Source: JBMNFB01 sp050949085 (lineage in GTDB: Bacteria > Bacillota > UBA994 > UBA5500). Taken from it: a DNA stretch of 64,000 nucleotides. The stretch is taken from assembly GCA_050949085.1 (NCBI GenBank), contig JBMNFB010000009.1, positions 1 through 64,000 on the forward strand, read 5' to 3'. The translations under genes were made by a program, and so were the position numbers. Below the pieces are notes generated by a model. It was not told where the DNA came from, made no database searches, and saw only the letters and a program-made list of their open reading frames with translations. Below are positions 56,992 through 64,000 of this stretch, piece after piece (position 1 is the stretch's first letter; every line of letters begins with the position of its first letter).

Positions 56992-58002
56992 TTAGTCAAA
57001 TTTGCCGCAGGGCGTTTCAGCGCAGCTGGGCAGGAGACCGATTGCCTCCTGTACCCGCTGCAGAGTGGGACGGGCCAGCTCATTGGCGCGCTGCGCGCCC
57101 TGCCGCAGGACGTCAACCACGCTGCCATCCTGCCGCAGCTGGTGATAGCGCTCCTGAATCGGCTGCAGCGTGGCCACGACCGCCTCGATCAGGCCGCGCT
57201 TCAGGGCACCATAGCCCTGACCGGAGTATCGCTGCTCAAGTTCGGCGATGGACTCGCCGCTGCAGAGTGAGTAGATCACCAGCAGGTTGCTGACGCCGGG
57301 CTTCTGCTCCACATCGTAGCGCACCGAGCCCTCGCTATCGGTGACGGCCCGGTTGATCTTCTTCCTCACCGTGCCCGGCTCATCCAGCAGCGAGATATAG
57401 CTGGCCGGAATGTCGCTCTTGCTCATCTTCCTGGTAGGCTCGGTCAGCGACATGATCCGCGCCCCCTGCGCCGCAATGGCCGGTTCGGGAACGGTAAAGG
57501 TCTCTCCATAATGGTGGTTGAAGCGAATGGCGATATCCCGGGTCAGCTCCAGGTGTTGCTTCTGATCCTCGCCCACCGGCACGAGATCGGTCTGGTAGAG
57601 CAGGATGTCGGCAGCCATCAGCACCGGGTAGTTGAGCAGGCCGGCGGTGATGCTCTCCTGCTTAGCCGCCTTATCCTTATACTGGGTCATTCGCTCCAGC
57701 TCGCCGATGTAGCAATTGCAGTTCAGCAGCCACGCCAGCTCGCTGTGCGCTGGTACATGCGACTGGACAAAGAGCGTGGATCTCTGCGGATCTATCCCCA
57801 TGGCCAGATAGAGTGCCGCCAGTGTCAGCGTCTGCTCGCGCAGTGCCGCCGGATCCTGGGGCACGGTAAGTGCATGCAGATCGACCACGGAGTAGATGCA
57901 ATCATGGTCAGCCTGCATGGCTACGAAGTGACGCATCGCCCCCAGGTAATTGCCAATGGTAATCGTTCCACTAGGCTGCACGCCGGAAAATACTCGTTTC
58001 AT
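56992..58002 (-). CDS. trpS: Tryptophanyl-tRNA synthetase
   Basis: A 336-residue class I synthetase: GVQPSGTITIGNYLGAM (HIGH-type motif, TIGN), and RKMSKSD for KMSKS near residue 193. Other landmarks are SHVPAHSELAWLLN and VGEDQKQHLELTRDIA. Length typical. A T-box leader on the same strand lies 40-290 bp upstream and ends in a terminator, so the gene should be induced when tRNA-Trp is uncharged. ATG 58002 has AAGGAGATG. Confidence 0.97.
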   Translation of the reverse strand: MKRVFSGVQPSGTITIGNYLGAMRHFVAMQADHDCIYSVVDLHALTVPQDPAALREQTLTLAALYLAMGIDPQRSTLFVQSHVPAHSELAWLLNCNCYIGELERMTQYKDKAAKQESITAGLLNYPVLMAADILLYQTDLVPVGEDQKQHLELTRDIAIRFNHHYGETFTVPEPAIAAQGARIMSLTEPTRKMSKSDIPASYISLLDEPGTVRKKINRAVTDSEGSVRYDVEQKPGVSNLLVIYSLCSGESIAELEQRYSGQGYGALKRGLIEAVVATLQPIQERYHQLRQDGSVVDVLRQGAQRANELARPTLQRVQEAIGLLPSCAETPCGKFD

Positions 58003-58041
58003 CGGTCACATCTCCTTATCGATTCTGATCTGGAAACACAA

Positions 58042-58275
58042 ACTCCGTCCCGATTTGGGACGGAGTAATTCCGCGGTGCCACCCAAGTTCATCGCCGAGG
58101 CGATGCCCTCTCTGCTCCCCTTAACGCGGGAGACGCCGGCCGCCAGCAGCCGGACACTCGTGGGCCCACTTCAGCAAGGCTCTGTCACCGGACCTTTCAC
58201 CGCCGCCGGCTCGCTTAAGACAAAACTCCCTGCCTACTCTTCCATTCATCGTGCATGTATTCTTATCTAGCAGTT
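58042..58275 (-). ncRNA. T-box leader of trpS with terminator
   Basis: On the minus strand the conserved T-box GGGTGGCACCGCGGAAT (58084-58068) is followed at once by the terminator ACTCCGTCCC (58066-58057), GGGACGGAGT (58051-58042), TTTGTGTTT. Upstream, a stem I-like region with GGAAGAGTAGG (near 58240) and GC-rich stems extends to about 58275. The tryptophan specifier codon should be UGG but I could not place it with certainty. Uncharged tRNA-Trp would stabilise the antiterminator. Confidence 0.85.
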
Positions 58276-58358
58276 TATCCAGATTGGTCGGCAAATGTCA
58301 ACAGTAACGCAGGAATTTCCTTCCCAAAAGCCAAGTGAAACCGAAGAGGTGATTCTTG

Positions 58359-58961
58359 ATGAAGCTACTTGCGTTAACGGGCGGAGCACGTCGCAACGGT
58401 AACTGCTATCAGCTGGCGCAAACTCTGCTGCGAGAACTGCCACACAACAGTGTCGACTATGAAATCGTTGAGCTAGCGGACAAGAGAATCTACCCCTGTC
58501 AGGGCTGCGAATACGAGTGTCTGCAACAGCAGACCTGTCCTCTGCAGAACGATGACGTGCCTGATCTGTGGCAGGCGATGTGGCATGCTGATGTATTGCT
58601 CTGGGTTGTCCCCACATATGGGGGCACTCCACCGGCACTCTGGCAAGCCCTGCTGGAACGTGTTCAGGGTCTTTTCGGCAAAGCCCCTGCCTCTAAAACA
58701 CAGTTTCATGCCATCATCGTTCTCGCCAACCAGCTGGGAGCCAGCTTTGGGGAGTTTACTCCGCAAATTATGCGTTCCATATTAGAGATGCTGCCCTCAG
58801 AGAGTCAAGCTTTCTTGCAGCTGCAACCGCGCCAGTATCAGGATAATTCTCTAACGCGAGGCCTCGCTGACCACCCGGAGGTTTGGGCAACTATGGCCCC
58901 ACTGCGGCAACGCATTCTGGCCTGGGTAAGTGGCGAGGCATCTTCCAGCTTACCAAAGTGA
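58359..58961 (+). CDS. Iron-sulfur flavoprotein / NADPH-dependent FMN reductase family
   Basis: ATG 58359 has GAGGTGAT at 58343-58350. The 200-residue protein has a flavodoxin-like fold: LALTGGARRNGNC phosphate loop, PCQGCEYECLQQQTCPLQNDD with four Cys (spacing C-x2-C-x3-C-x5-C) close to the iron-sulfur flavoprotein cluster motif, and VVPTYGGTPPALWQALLERV. Such proteins pass electrons between ferredoxin and flavin acceptors in anaerobes. The physiological partner is unknown. It stands alone between trpS and tex. Confidence 0.82.
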   Translation: MKLLALTGGARRNGNCYQLAQTLLRELPHNSVDYEIVELADKRIYPCQGCEYECLQQQTCPLQNDDVPDLWQAMWHADVLLWVVPTYGGTPPALWQALLERVQGLFGKAPASKTQFHAIIVLANQLGASFGEFTPQIMRSILEMLPSESQAFLQLQPRQYQDNSLTRGLADHPEVWATMAPLRQRILAWVSGEASSSLPK

Positions 58962-58995
58962 TATCTTTTTGCCCGCAAACCAATCACCTCAGCCG

Positions 58996-61119
58996 CTATA
59001 CGCCGCGGATAGAGAGGCTGATCCGTTTACGGCCGAGATCAACACCGATCACCCGCACCGCGACGCTGTCGCCGACATGCAAAACATCAGATACACGCTT
59101 GATGTAGTGATCGGCGATCTCCGAGATATGCACCAGGCCGTCCTGTTTGACGCCGATATCGACGAAGGCGCCGAAGTCGACGACGTTGCGCACCACTCCC
59201 GGCAGGATCATCCCCTCGGTCAGATCCTCCATGCGCAATACGTCGCGCCGAAAGACCGGCCCGGGCAGATCCTCGCGCGGGTCGCGCCCCGGACGGCGCA
59301 GCGCCTGATAGATGTCGCGCAGGGTGGGCAGCCCGGCGCCTAACTCTGCAGCCAGCCTCGCCAGATCAGCTTCCTGCAGCACGACCGTGCCGTTGGCGAG
59401 ACCGGCAGCATCGCTGCCCAGCCTGGCCAGCAACTGACCAGCCAACTGATGGGATTCGGGGTGCACCTGAGTGTTATCCAGACTGTTCTTCGCTCCAGGT
59501 ATGCGCAGGAAGCCGGCGCACTGGGTAAAGGTGGCCGGGCCGAGGCGTGGCACGTTGAGCAGCTGCTGGCGCGACTGGAATGGGCCGCTATTATCACGAT
59601 ACTTGACGATATTCCGCGCCACGCTGGGCGAGATCCCCGCCACATAGCGCAGCAGTGCGGCGGAGGCGGTATTCAGGTCAACGCCCACGCTGTTGACCAC
59701 GTCCTCAACCACGTCCTGCAGGGTGGCAGCCAGCCGCTTCTGGTTGACATCGTGCTGATACTGCCCGACGCCGATGGCCTTCGGGTCGATCTTCACCAGC
59801 TCTGCCAGAGGGTCCTGCAGGCGGCGACCGATAGACACGGCGCCCCGCAGGGTGACGTCCAGCTCGGGCAGTTCTTCGCCAGCCAGGACTGAGGCCGAAT
59901 AGACGGAGGCGCCGGCCTCGCTGACGATGGTATAGGAAATGGCTAGCTGGTGGTCGCTGATCAGGGAGGCCACAAACTCCTCGGTTTCCCGCGACCCGGT
60001 GCCGTTCCCGATGGCGATCAGCTCCACCCGGTGTTGGGCAATCAGATCCAGCAGGAGGCGGCGCCCCCGGGCAAGATCGCGCTGAGGCGGGGTGATATAG
60101 GCGACGCCGCTGGCCTGCACGCGGCCGGTGGCATCCACCACCGCCAGTTTGCAGCCGGTGCGATAGGCTGGATCGATGGCGAGAACAGTTTTGCCCTTGA
60201 CTGGCGCCTGCAGCAGGAGGTTGCGCAGGTTCTCTGCAAAGACGTTGATCGCCTGCTCCTCGGCGGCCTCCGTCAGGGCGCTGCGGATCTCCCGTTCGAT
60301 GGCCGGGAAGAGCAGGCGGTTGCAGCCGTCCAGGATTGCGGCCTGCAAGATCACTGGAGGCTGGCGCATGCCGCTATAGCGCTGCACTATGCGCTGGGCC
60401 AGCTGTTCCTGATCGACCAGCAGGCTTACCTTCAGCACCGACTCCCGCTCTCCCCGGTTGATTGCCAGGACGCGGTGGGCCGGAATCCGCTGAATCGGCT
60501 CGCGATATTCATAGTACGTCTCGTAGGGGGACGAGGCAGCCCTGTCCACGGCGTGGCTGGCCAGCTCCCCATATGTGCGATAGTAATTGCGGGCCAGTTC
60601 CCGCATGAAAAAGTCTTCGGCTGTCCGCTCGGCAATGATATCTGCCGCTCCTGCCAAGGCCTCTTCCGGCGTGTTTACTCCCTTTTCGGGGTCGAGATAT
60701 AGCTTCGCCAGGTCGACGGCGAGGGCATCATTCAGACGACCTTCCAGCAGGGAATCGGCCAGTGGCTCCAGGCCTTTCTCTCTGGCCAGGGTAGCGCGGG
60801 TGCGTCGCTTGGGCCGATAGGGCAGGTACAGATCCTCCACCTGCTGCAGTGACTCGGCTGCATCGATCTGCTGGGCCAGTTCAGGTGTCAGCTTGCCCTG
60901 CTCTTCAATCAGCCGCTTGACCTCCTGCTGTCGAGCCTCCAGAGAGCGCAGATAGGCGAGCCGCTCCGCCAGGCGGCGGAGGATGACCTCGTCCATCTCG
61001 CCGGTGGCCTCTTTCCGGTAGCGGGCAATGAAGGGGACGGTATTGCCGGCGTCCAGCAGCTCTACCGCGTTGGCGATATTGCCGACAGAAAGGCTCAGCT
61101 CAGTTGAGAGACGTTCCAT
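58996..61119 (-). CDS. tex: Tex family RNA-binding transcription accessory protein
   Basis: About 707 residues from ATG 61119 (MERLSTELSL; a TTG 9 bases upstream is an alternative, and the longer frame to 61206 lacks family similarity). The domains in order are Tex N-terminal helical domain (VPFIARYRKEATGEMDEV), YqgF/RNase H-like (VLAIDPAYRTGCKLAVVD), helix-hairpin-helix (NTASAALLRYVAGISPSVARNIVKYRD), and a C-terminal S1 domain (GMILPGVVRNVVDFGAFVDIGVKQDGLVHISEI). Length close to the usual 720-780. It binds nucleic acids and affects transcription of certain genes. Confidence 0.95.
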   Translation of the reverse strand: MERLSTELSLSVGNIANAVELLDAGNTVPFIARYRKEATGEMDEVILRRLAERLAYLRSLEARQQEVKRLIEEQGKLTPELAQQIDAAESLQQVEDLYLPYRPKRRTRATLAREKGLEPLADSLLEGRLNDALAVDLAKLYLDPEKGVNTPEEALAGAADIIAERTAEDFFMRELARNYYRTYGELASHAVDRAASSPYETYYEYREPIQRIPAHRVLAINRGERESVLKVSLLVDQEQLAQRIVQRYSGMRQPPVILQAAILDGCNRLLFPAIEREIRSALTEAAEEQAINVFAENLRNLLLQAPVKGKTVLAIDPAYRTGCKLAVVDATGRVQASGVAYITPPQRDLARGRRLLLDLIAQHRVELIAIGNGTGSRETEEFVASLISDHQLAISYTIVSEAGASVYSASVLAGEELPELDVTLRGAVSIGRRLQDPLAELVKIDPKAIGVGQYQHDVNQKRLAATLQDVVEDVVNSVGVDLNTASAALLRYVAGISPSVARNIVKYRDNSGPFQSRQQLLNVPRLGPATFTQCAGFLRIPGAKNSLDNTQVHPESHQLAGQLLARLGSDAAGLANGTVVLQEADLARLAAELGAGLPTLRDIYQALRRPGRDPREDLPGPVFRRDVLRMEDLTEGMILPGVVRNVVDFGAFVDIGVKQDGLVHISEIADHYIKRVSDVLHVGDSVAVRVIGVDLGRKRISLSIRGV

Positions 61120-61221
61120 AACGTGCAAAAACATAACCCCCAAAAAATCATCAGAGCACGGCTCCCGCAGCATGTCCCGCGGGCAGAGCGCGCCCTGTTT
61201 GATCAAGTATGGGACAGGACC

Positions 61222-62400
61222 CTATTTTTCTGGTGCAGCAATCTCGCAGAAAAGGGCGGTACCCAGGGGGAGCGCCGCCTCGTTGAGGTCGAAGGCCGAG
61301 TGATGGGTCGGATGCTGCTCCCGTCCGTCGTCCAGCCGGGAGCCCAGCCAGAAGTAGGCACCAGGAACATGGTTGAGATAGTGGGCAAAGTCTTCCCCAC
61401 CCATGCCGGCCATGTTCAGCTTGAGCACCGAATTGCGCCCCATGACGCGCCGGGCGGCGGCCACCACCTTCTTAACCGGACCGGGCGAATTGGAGGCAGA
61501 GGGATAACCCAGGGAATATTCCAGTTCATATCTGGCGCCGAACGTCTCGGTTACGCCGGCGACAACCTGCTCGACCCGCTGCTGCATCAGCTCACGGGTT
61601 TTCTGATCCACCGTCCGAATGGTACACTCCAACTCAGCTGTCTCGGCCACCACGTTATAGCGCTGGCCGGCGCGCAGGACCCCCACCGTCAGCACTGCCG
61701 GCTGCGAAGGGTGCACGTTGCGCGAAACGATGCTCTGGAGAGCGATCACCAGGTGGGAGGCAACCAGAACGGCATCCACCGTCTGCTGAGGAGCTCCCCC
61801 GTGGCCACCGCGGCCGATGATCCGAATCCGGGCACGATCACTGGCCGCCATCATCGGCCCGTCGGAAATCCTGATTATACCGACCGGCAGCTCGGCAGAG
61901 ACGTGCAGGCCGTAGATAGCCTCCACGCTGGGGTTTTTCAGCACGCCGTCGGCGATCATCGGCTGGGCACCGCCCAGGGGTGGGCATTCTTCCGCCGGTT
62001 GAAAGAGCAGCTTAACAGTCCCGGCCAGCCGCTGGCGGTGCTGCTGCAGCAGTAGGCCGGTACCGACCAGGATGGCGCAGTGAGCGTCGTGGCCACAGGC
62101 GTGGCAGACCCCATCGCGGCGAGAGGCATACTCGGTTCCGCTGGTATCCGGAATAGGCAGTGCGTCCATGTCGGCGCGGAAAGCGATGGTGGGGCCAGGG
62201 AGGTCGCCGATGATGGTGGCCAGGATCCCGGTCTGGCCAACCTTTTCGCAGACCTCAATGCCGGCCTGGCGCAGATGCTGGGCCAGATAGCGAGACGTCT
62301 GGTACTCTCTATAGCCCAGCTCGGGGTACATATGCAGATGTCGTCGTATCTCCACCAGTTGCGCGGCGATCTGGTTGGCCTGGTCCAGCCAGTAGCTCAT
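61222..62400 (-). CDS. M20 family amidohydrolase (hippurate/N-acyl amino acid hydrolase type)
   Basis: A 392-residue M20D enzyme: FRADMDALPI, VCHACGHDAHCAILVG (Zn ligands Cys/His/Asp region), FQPAEECPPLGGA (Glu pair), YGLHVSAELPVG, GRGGHGGAPQQTVDAV, and MGGEDFAHYLNHVPGAYFWLG. Cleaves N-acyl amino acids or small amides; the DALP motif is typical of the hippuricase/IAA-Ala hydrolase group. No signal peptide. It is 103 bp behind tex's start, divergent neither way (same strand), possibly in one transcript with it. ATG 62400 with GGGAGGAGG. Confidence 0.93.
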   Translation of the reverse strand: MSYWLDQANQIAAQLVEIRRHLHMYPELGYREYQTSRYLAQHLRQAGIEVCEKVGQTGILATIIGDLPGPTIAFRADMDALPIPDTSGTEYASRRDGVCHACGHDAHCAILVGTGLLLQQHRQRLAGTVKLLFQPAEECPPLGGAQPMIADGVLKNPSVEAIYGLHVSAELPVGIIRISDGPMMAASDRARIRIIGRGGHGGAPQQTVDAVLVASHLVIALQSIVSRNVHPSQPAVLTVGVLRAGQRYNVVAETAELECTIRTVDQKTRELMQQRVEQVVAGVTETFGARYELEYSLGYPSASNSPGPVKKVVAAARRVMGRNSVLKLNMAGMGGEDFAHYLNHVPGAYFWLGSRLDDGREQHPTHHSAFDLNEAALPLGTALFCEIAAPEK

Positions 62401-62498
62401 GATCGGCCTCCTCCCTCCGTTGTCGTACCACTGCTTATTCTAGTTCTGCCCGTCCCTAGCCAAATCCTGTTTGACAAGGGAAACTGCCCCTCGCAGCC

Positions 62499-62837
62499 TC
62501 ACTGGGGCAGTCTGTTGCGCCTCTCCCTCCGCCAGATCCGCATCAGGCCTGCCCCGACGAGAAAGATGATCAGCAGGGAGAGATTCCGCTGCGCCCTGAC
62601 CACCCGGGCTTGAGCCTGGGGGAAGAGCACAGCACGCTGACCCACGACGCTAACCACCTGATACCAGCTATCGGTAGTGGCGTCCCAGTAGACATCACCG
62701 ACCGAGGGCGGAAACTCAGTGGTGGCAATCACCCGGCCATCCGGCAGAACCAGGCTATAGTATACACCCTCTTCCAGCAGAGGGGAATCGAAGGGGAGCA
62801 AGATTAGCAGCAGCAATACGATCAGCGTTCGCCTCAT
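62499..62837 (-). CDS. Small membrane protein, unknown function
   Basis: ATG 62837 (or 62843) follows AGGTGATGAGG; the frame extends to 62948 without a good site. The 112-residue product has an N-terminal span (MRRTLIVLLLLILLPFDSP), an extracytoplasmic domain of 50 residues (VYYSLVLPDGRVIATTEFPPSVGDVYWDATTDSWYQV), and a C-terminal span (NLSLLIIFLVGAGLMRIW) with a basic tail. Family not recognised. Confidence 0.6.
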   Translation of the reverse strand: MRRTLIVLLLLILLPFDSPLLEEGVYYSLVLPDGRVIATTEFPPSVGDVYWDATTDSWYQVVSVVGQRAVLFPQAQARVVRAQRNLSLLIIFLVGAGLMRIWRRERRNRLPQ

Positions 62838-62952
62838 CCTCATCACCTGCGGATATTGTTCCCTATCCGGGCCAGCCGGCAACCGTAGTTGCCTAAACAG
62901 CAGCTGAGGCAGCCTATCCGCGGCCGACCAGACCAGGGTCAGGATCATTCCG

Positions 62953-62981
62953 TTGAGCGCCGCCAGCCGGCCAGATATAAT
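62953..62981 (+). promoter_or_regulatory. Probable sigma-A promoter of the YitT-like gene
   Basis: TTGAGC (62953-62958), 17-bp spacer, TATAAT (62976-62981), about 39 bp before the GTG start. Confidence 0.65.
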
Positions 62982-63019
62982 TGGTGGTGGAGCGCACTAA
63001 GGAAGGGTGTGTTTGAACA

Positions 63020-63877
63020 GTGAAGCTCGTACGGAATACGCTAGTGAGTCTGCTCACCATCGCTATAGGCACCGCCATGTCGGCAGTAGCTTTTACGAAA
63101 TTGATCATCCCCAACCAGATGCTCTCCGGCGGGGTGAACGGCGTCAGTATCCTCATCAGCCGCTTTACCGGCCTCCAGGTGGGTACCCTGGTGCTGCTCA
63201 TCAATATCCCGATCATCATTCTCGGCTACCGCAAGATTGGTGGGCGGTTTATCGCCCTGACCACTGCTGCTGTTGCCAGCTACTCGCTGCTGGTGAACCT
63301 GATCCCGACCAGCGCCGCCGTGGACGACCTCCTGCTGGCCTCGGTATTCGGCGGATTGCTACACGGGCTGGGACTGGCACTGGTGCTGCGGGCGGGCGGC
63401 TCCACGGGCGGCACAGATGTGATCGGCGTCATCCTCAACCGAACCTATGGCCTGTCCATGGGAGAGGTGATGCTGGGCTTCAACACGCTGATAGTCGGCG
63501 CCTCTGCCCTGCTCTTTGACCTTAACGCGGCGCTCTACACGCTGGTCTTAATGTTTGTCACCTCGCGCACAGTTGATACGCTGCAAAACCCCAGCAGCCG
63601 CAAGACGGCGATCATCATCACCAGCGAACCGCACGAAATGGCGGAGAGGATTCATCAGCAGCTGCAGCGCGGCGTGACCTTCCTGCAGGGAGAGGGCTCC
63701 TATGAAGGGAGCGAGCGCAAGGTATTGATGTGCGTCCTGACACGCTTTGAGACCGTCCATCTGAAGGAGATTGTGCTCAGTGTGGACCCGAACGCGTTCA
63801 TGACTATCTCCGAGACAGGGGAAGTCGTGGGGCGCTTCGCGCCGCGCAGTGTATTCCGCAAGGTGACCCGCAATTAG
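63020..63877 (+). CDS. YitT family membrane protein (DUF161 + DUF2179)
   Basis: A 285-residue protein from GTG 63020 with site GGAAGGG. Residues 1-195 have five or six membrane helices of the YitT/DUF161 type (IPNQMLSGGVNGVSILI, LRAGGSTGGTDVIGVILNRTYG). The C-terminal 80 residues form the cytoplasmic DUF2179 domain (TAIIITSEPHEMAERIHQQLQRGVTFLQGEGSYEG, ETVHLKEIVLSVDPNAFMTISE). Function not established; family members are common in Firmicutes and are suspected transporters. No partner gene is visible before the window ends. Confidence 0.92.
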   Translation: MKLVRNTLVSLLTIAIGTAMSAVAFTKLIIPNQMLSGGVNGVSILISRFTGLQVGTLVLLINIPIIILGYRKIGGRFIALTTAAVASYSLLVNLIPTSAAVDDLLLASVFGGLLHGLGLALVLRAGGSTGGTDVIGVILNRTYGLSMGEVMLGFNTLIVGASALLFDLNAALYTLVLMFVTSRTVDTLQNPSSRKTAIIITSEPHEMAERIHQQLQRGVTFLQGEGSYEGSERKVLMCVLTRFETVHLKEIVLSVDPNAFMTISETGEVVGRFAPRSVFRKVTRN

Positions 63878-63917
63878 CTGGGGGCTGTGGCGCACCACTA
63901 GCGCCAGCTGTCCCAAC

Positions 63918-63950
63918 GCGCCATGCTCCGGTTCAGCAACCGGAGGGCGC
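63918..63950 (+). terminator. Hairpin behind the YitT-like gene, probable terminator
   Basis: CTCCGGTT (63926-63933), loop CAGC, AACCGGAG (63938-63945), extended by GCGCC (63918-63922) and GGCGC (63946-63950). There is no T run, so it may act as an mRNA 3' end stabiliser or a weak terminator. The remaining 50 bases to the window end show no feature. Confidence 0.5.
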
Positions 63951-64000
63951 CGGTGTTGCGGATACGCTATAGGATTACCCTTTCGGCAGATTGCCTTCAC

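Noticed and set aside
1..64000. tRNA or rRNA genes, prophage, integrase, complete insertion sequences or defence systems
   Set aside because: None was seen by eye on either strand; a tRNA search program could still find one in the gaps.

Overview
The window comes from a GC-rich, endospore-forming, anaerobic Firmicute (Bacillota). The evidence is an alpha/beta-type small acid-soluble spore protein, a DUF421/DUF4363 pair, a T-box leader in front of trpS, a lysine-type riboswitch with an intrinsic terminator, YhaM, YitT-like and TagO/WecA-like proteins, and strong purine-rich ribosome binding sites. The gene content suggests a peptide and amino-acid fermenter: three M14 carboxypeptidases, three M20 hydrolases, an S9 oligopeptidase, TldD/TldE, malic enzyme, glycine C-acetyltransferase, a four-subunit 2-oxoacid:ferredoxin oxidoreductase and the start of a lysine fermentation operon. 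The genus cannot be fixed from this sequence alone.

Layout. 1-429 is the 3' end of an AbgB-like M20 hydrolase. 661-13589 is an accessory region: a frameshifted membrane-bound LuxR regulator, a zinc-ribbon membrane protein, a secreted surface protein of about 3,100 residues split by one frameshift, and a secreted NlpC/P60-like protein, also frameshifted. 13590-15250 holds several dispersed repeats, a DUF255 remnant and a TagO/WecA-type transferase. 15631-18548 is the most interesting part: an extended -10 promoter, a lysine riboswitch-like leader with a terminator, kce, and a kdd gene that is cut off and joined tail to tail to an equally cut-off tRNA nucleotidyltransferase gene. 18692-25272 has an SASP gene, GNAT, two collinear M14 peptidases, malic enzyme and a YbjQ protein. 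25384-25970 is a 260-bp tandem repeat. 26072-34889 carries purA, yhaM, kbl, a degenerate Nudix protein, a secreted/FHA-like membrane protein, DUF421/DUF4363 and an OB-fold-like protein. 35035-40619 has a third M14 peptidase and tldE-tldD. 40736-43278 is a compact flavin-based electron-transfer-like set (FMN-binding lipoprotein, ApbE, Gx transporter). 43412-51754 has further peptidases, TolB-like and unknown exported proteins, a sirtuin and a DUF218 protein. 52763-56285 is the oxidoreductase operon with a P-loop ATPase gene at its head. 56396-63877 has lepB, T-box-trpS, an iron-sulfur flavoprotein, tex, an M20 amidohydrolase and a YitT-like protein.

How the parts fit. Exported and cytoplasmic peptidases would feed amino acids to ferredoxin-linked oxidative decarboxylation (2-oxoacid oxidoreductase) and, in a complete version, lysine fermentation. 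The lipoprotein/ApbE/transporter set could pass electrons to extracytoplasmic flavin. All frameshifts found lie in the first 20 kb and none was noticed in the remaining 44 kb. This means either local gene decay or a local sequence-quality problem, and it should be settled before the split genes are interpreted.
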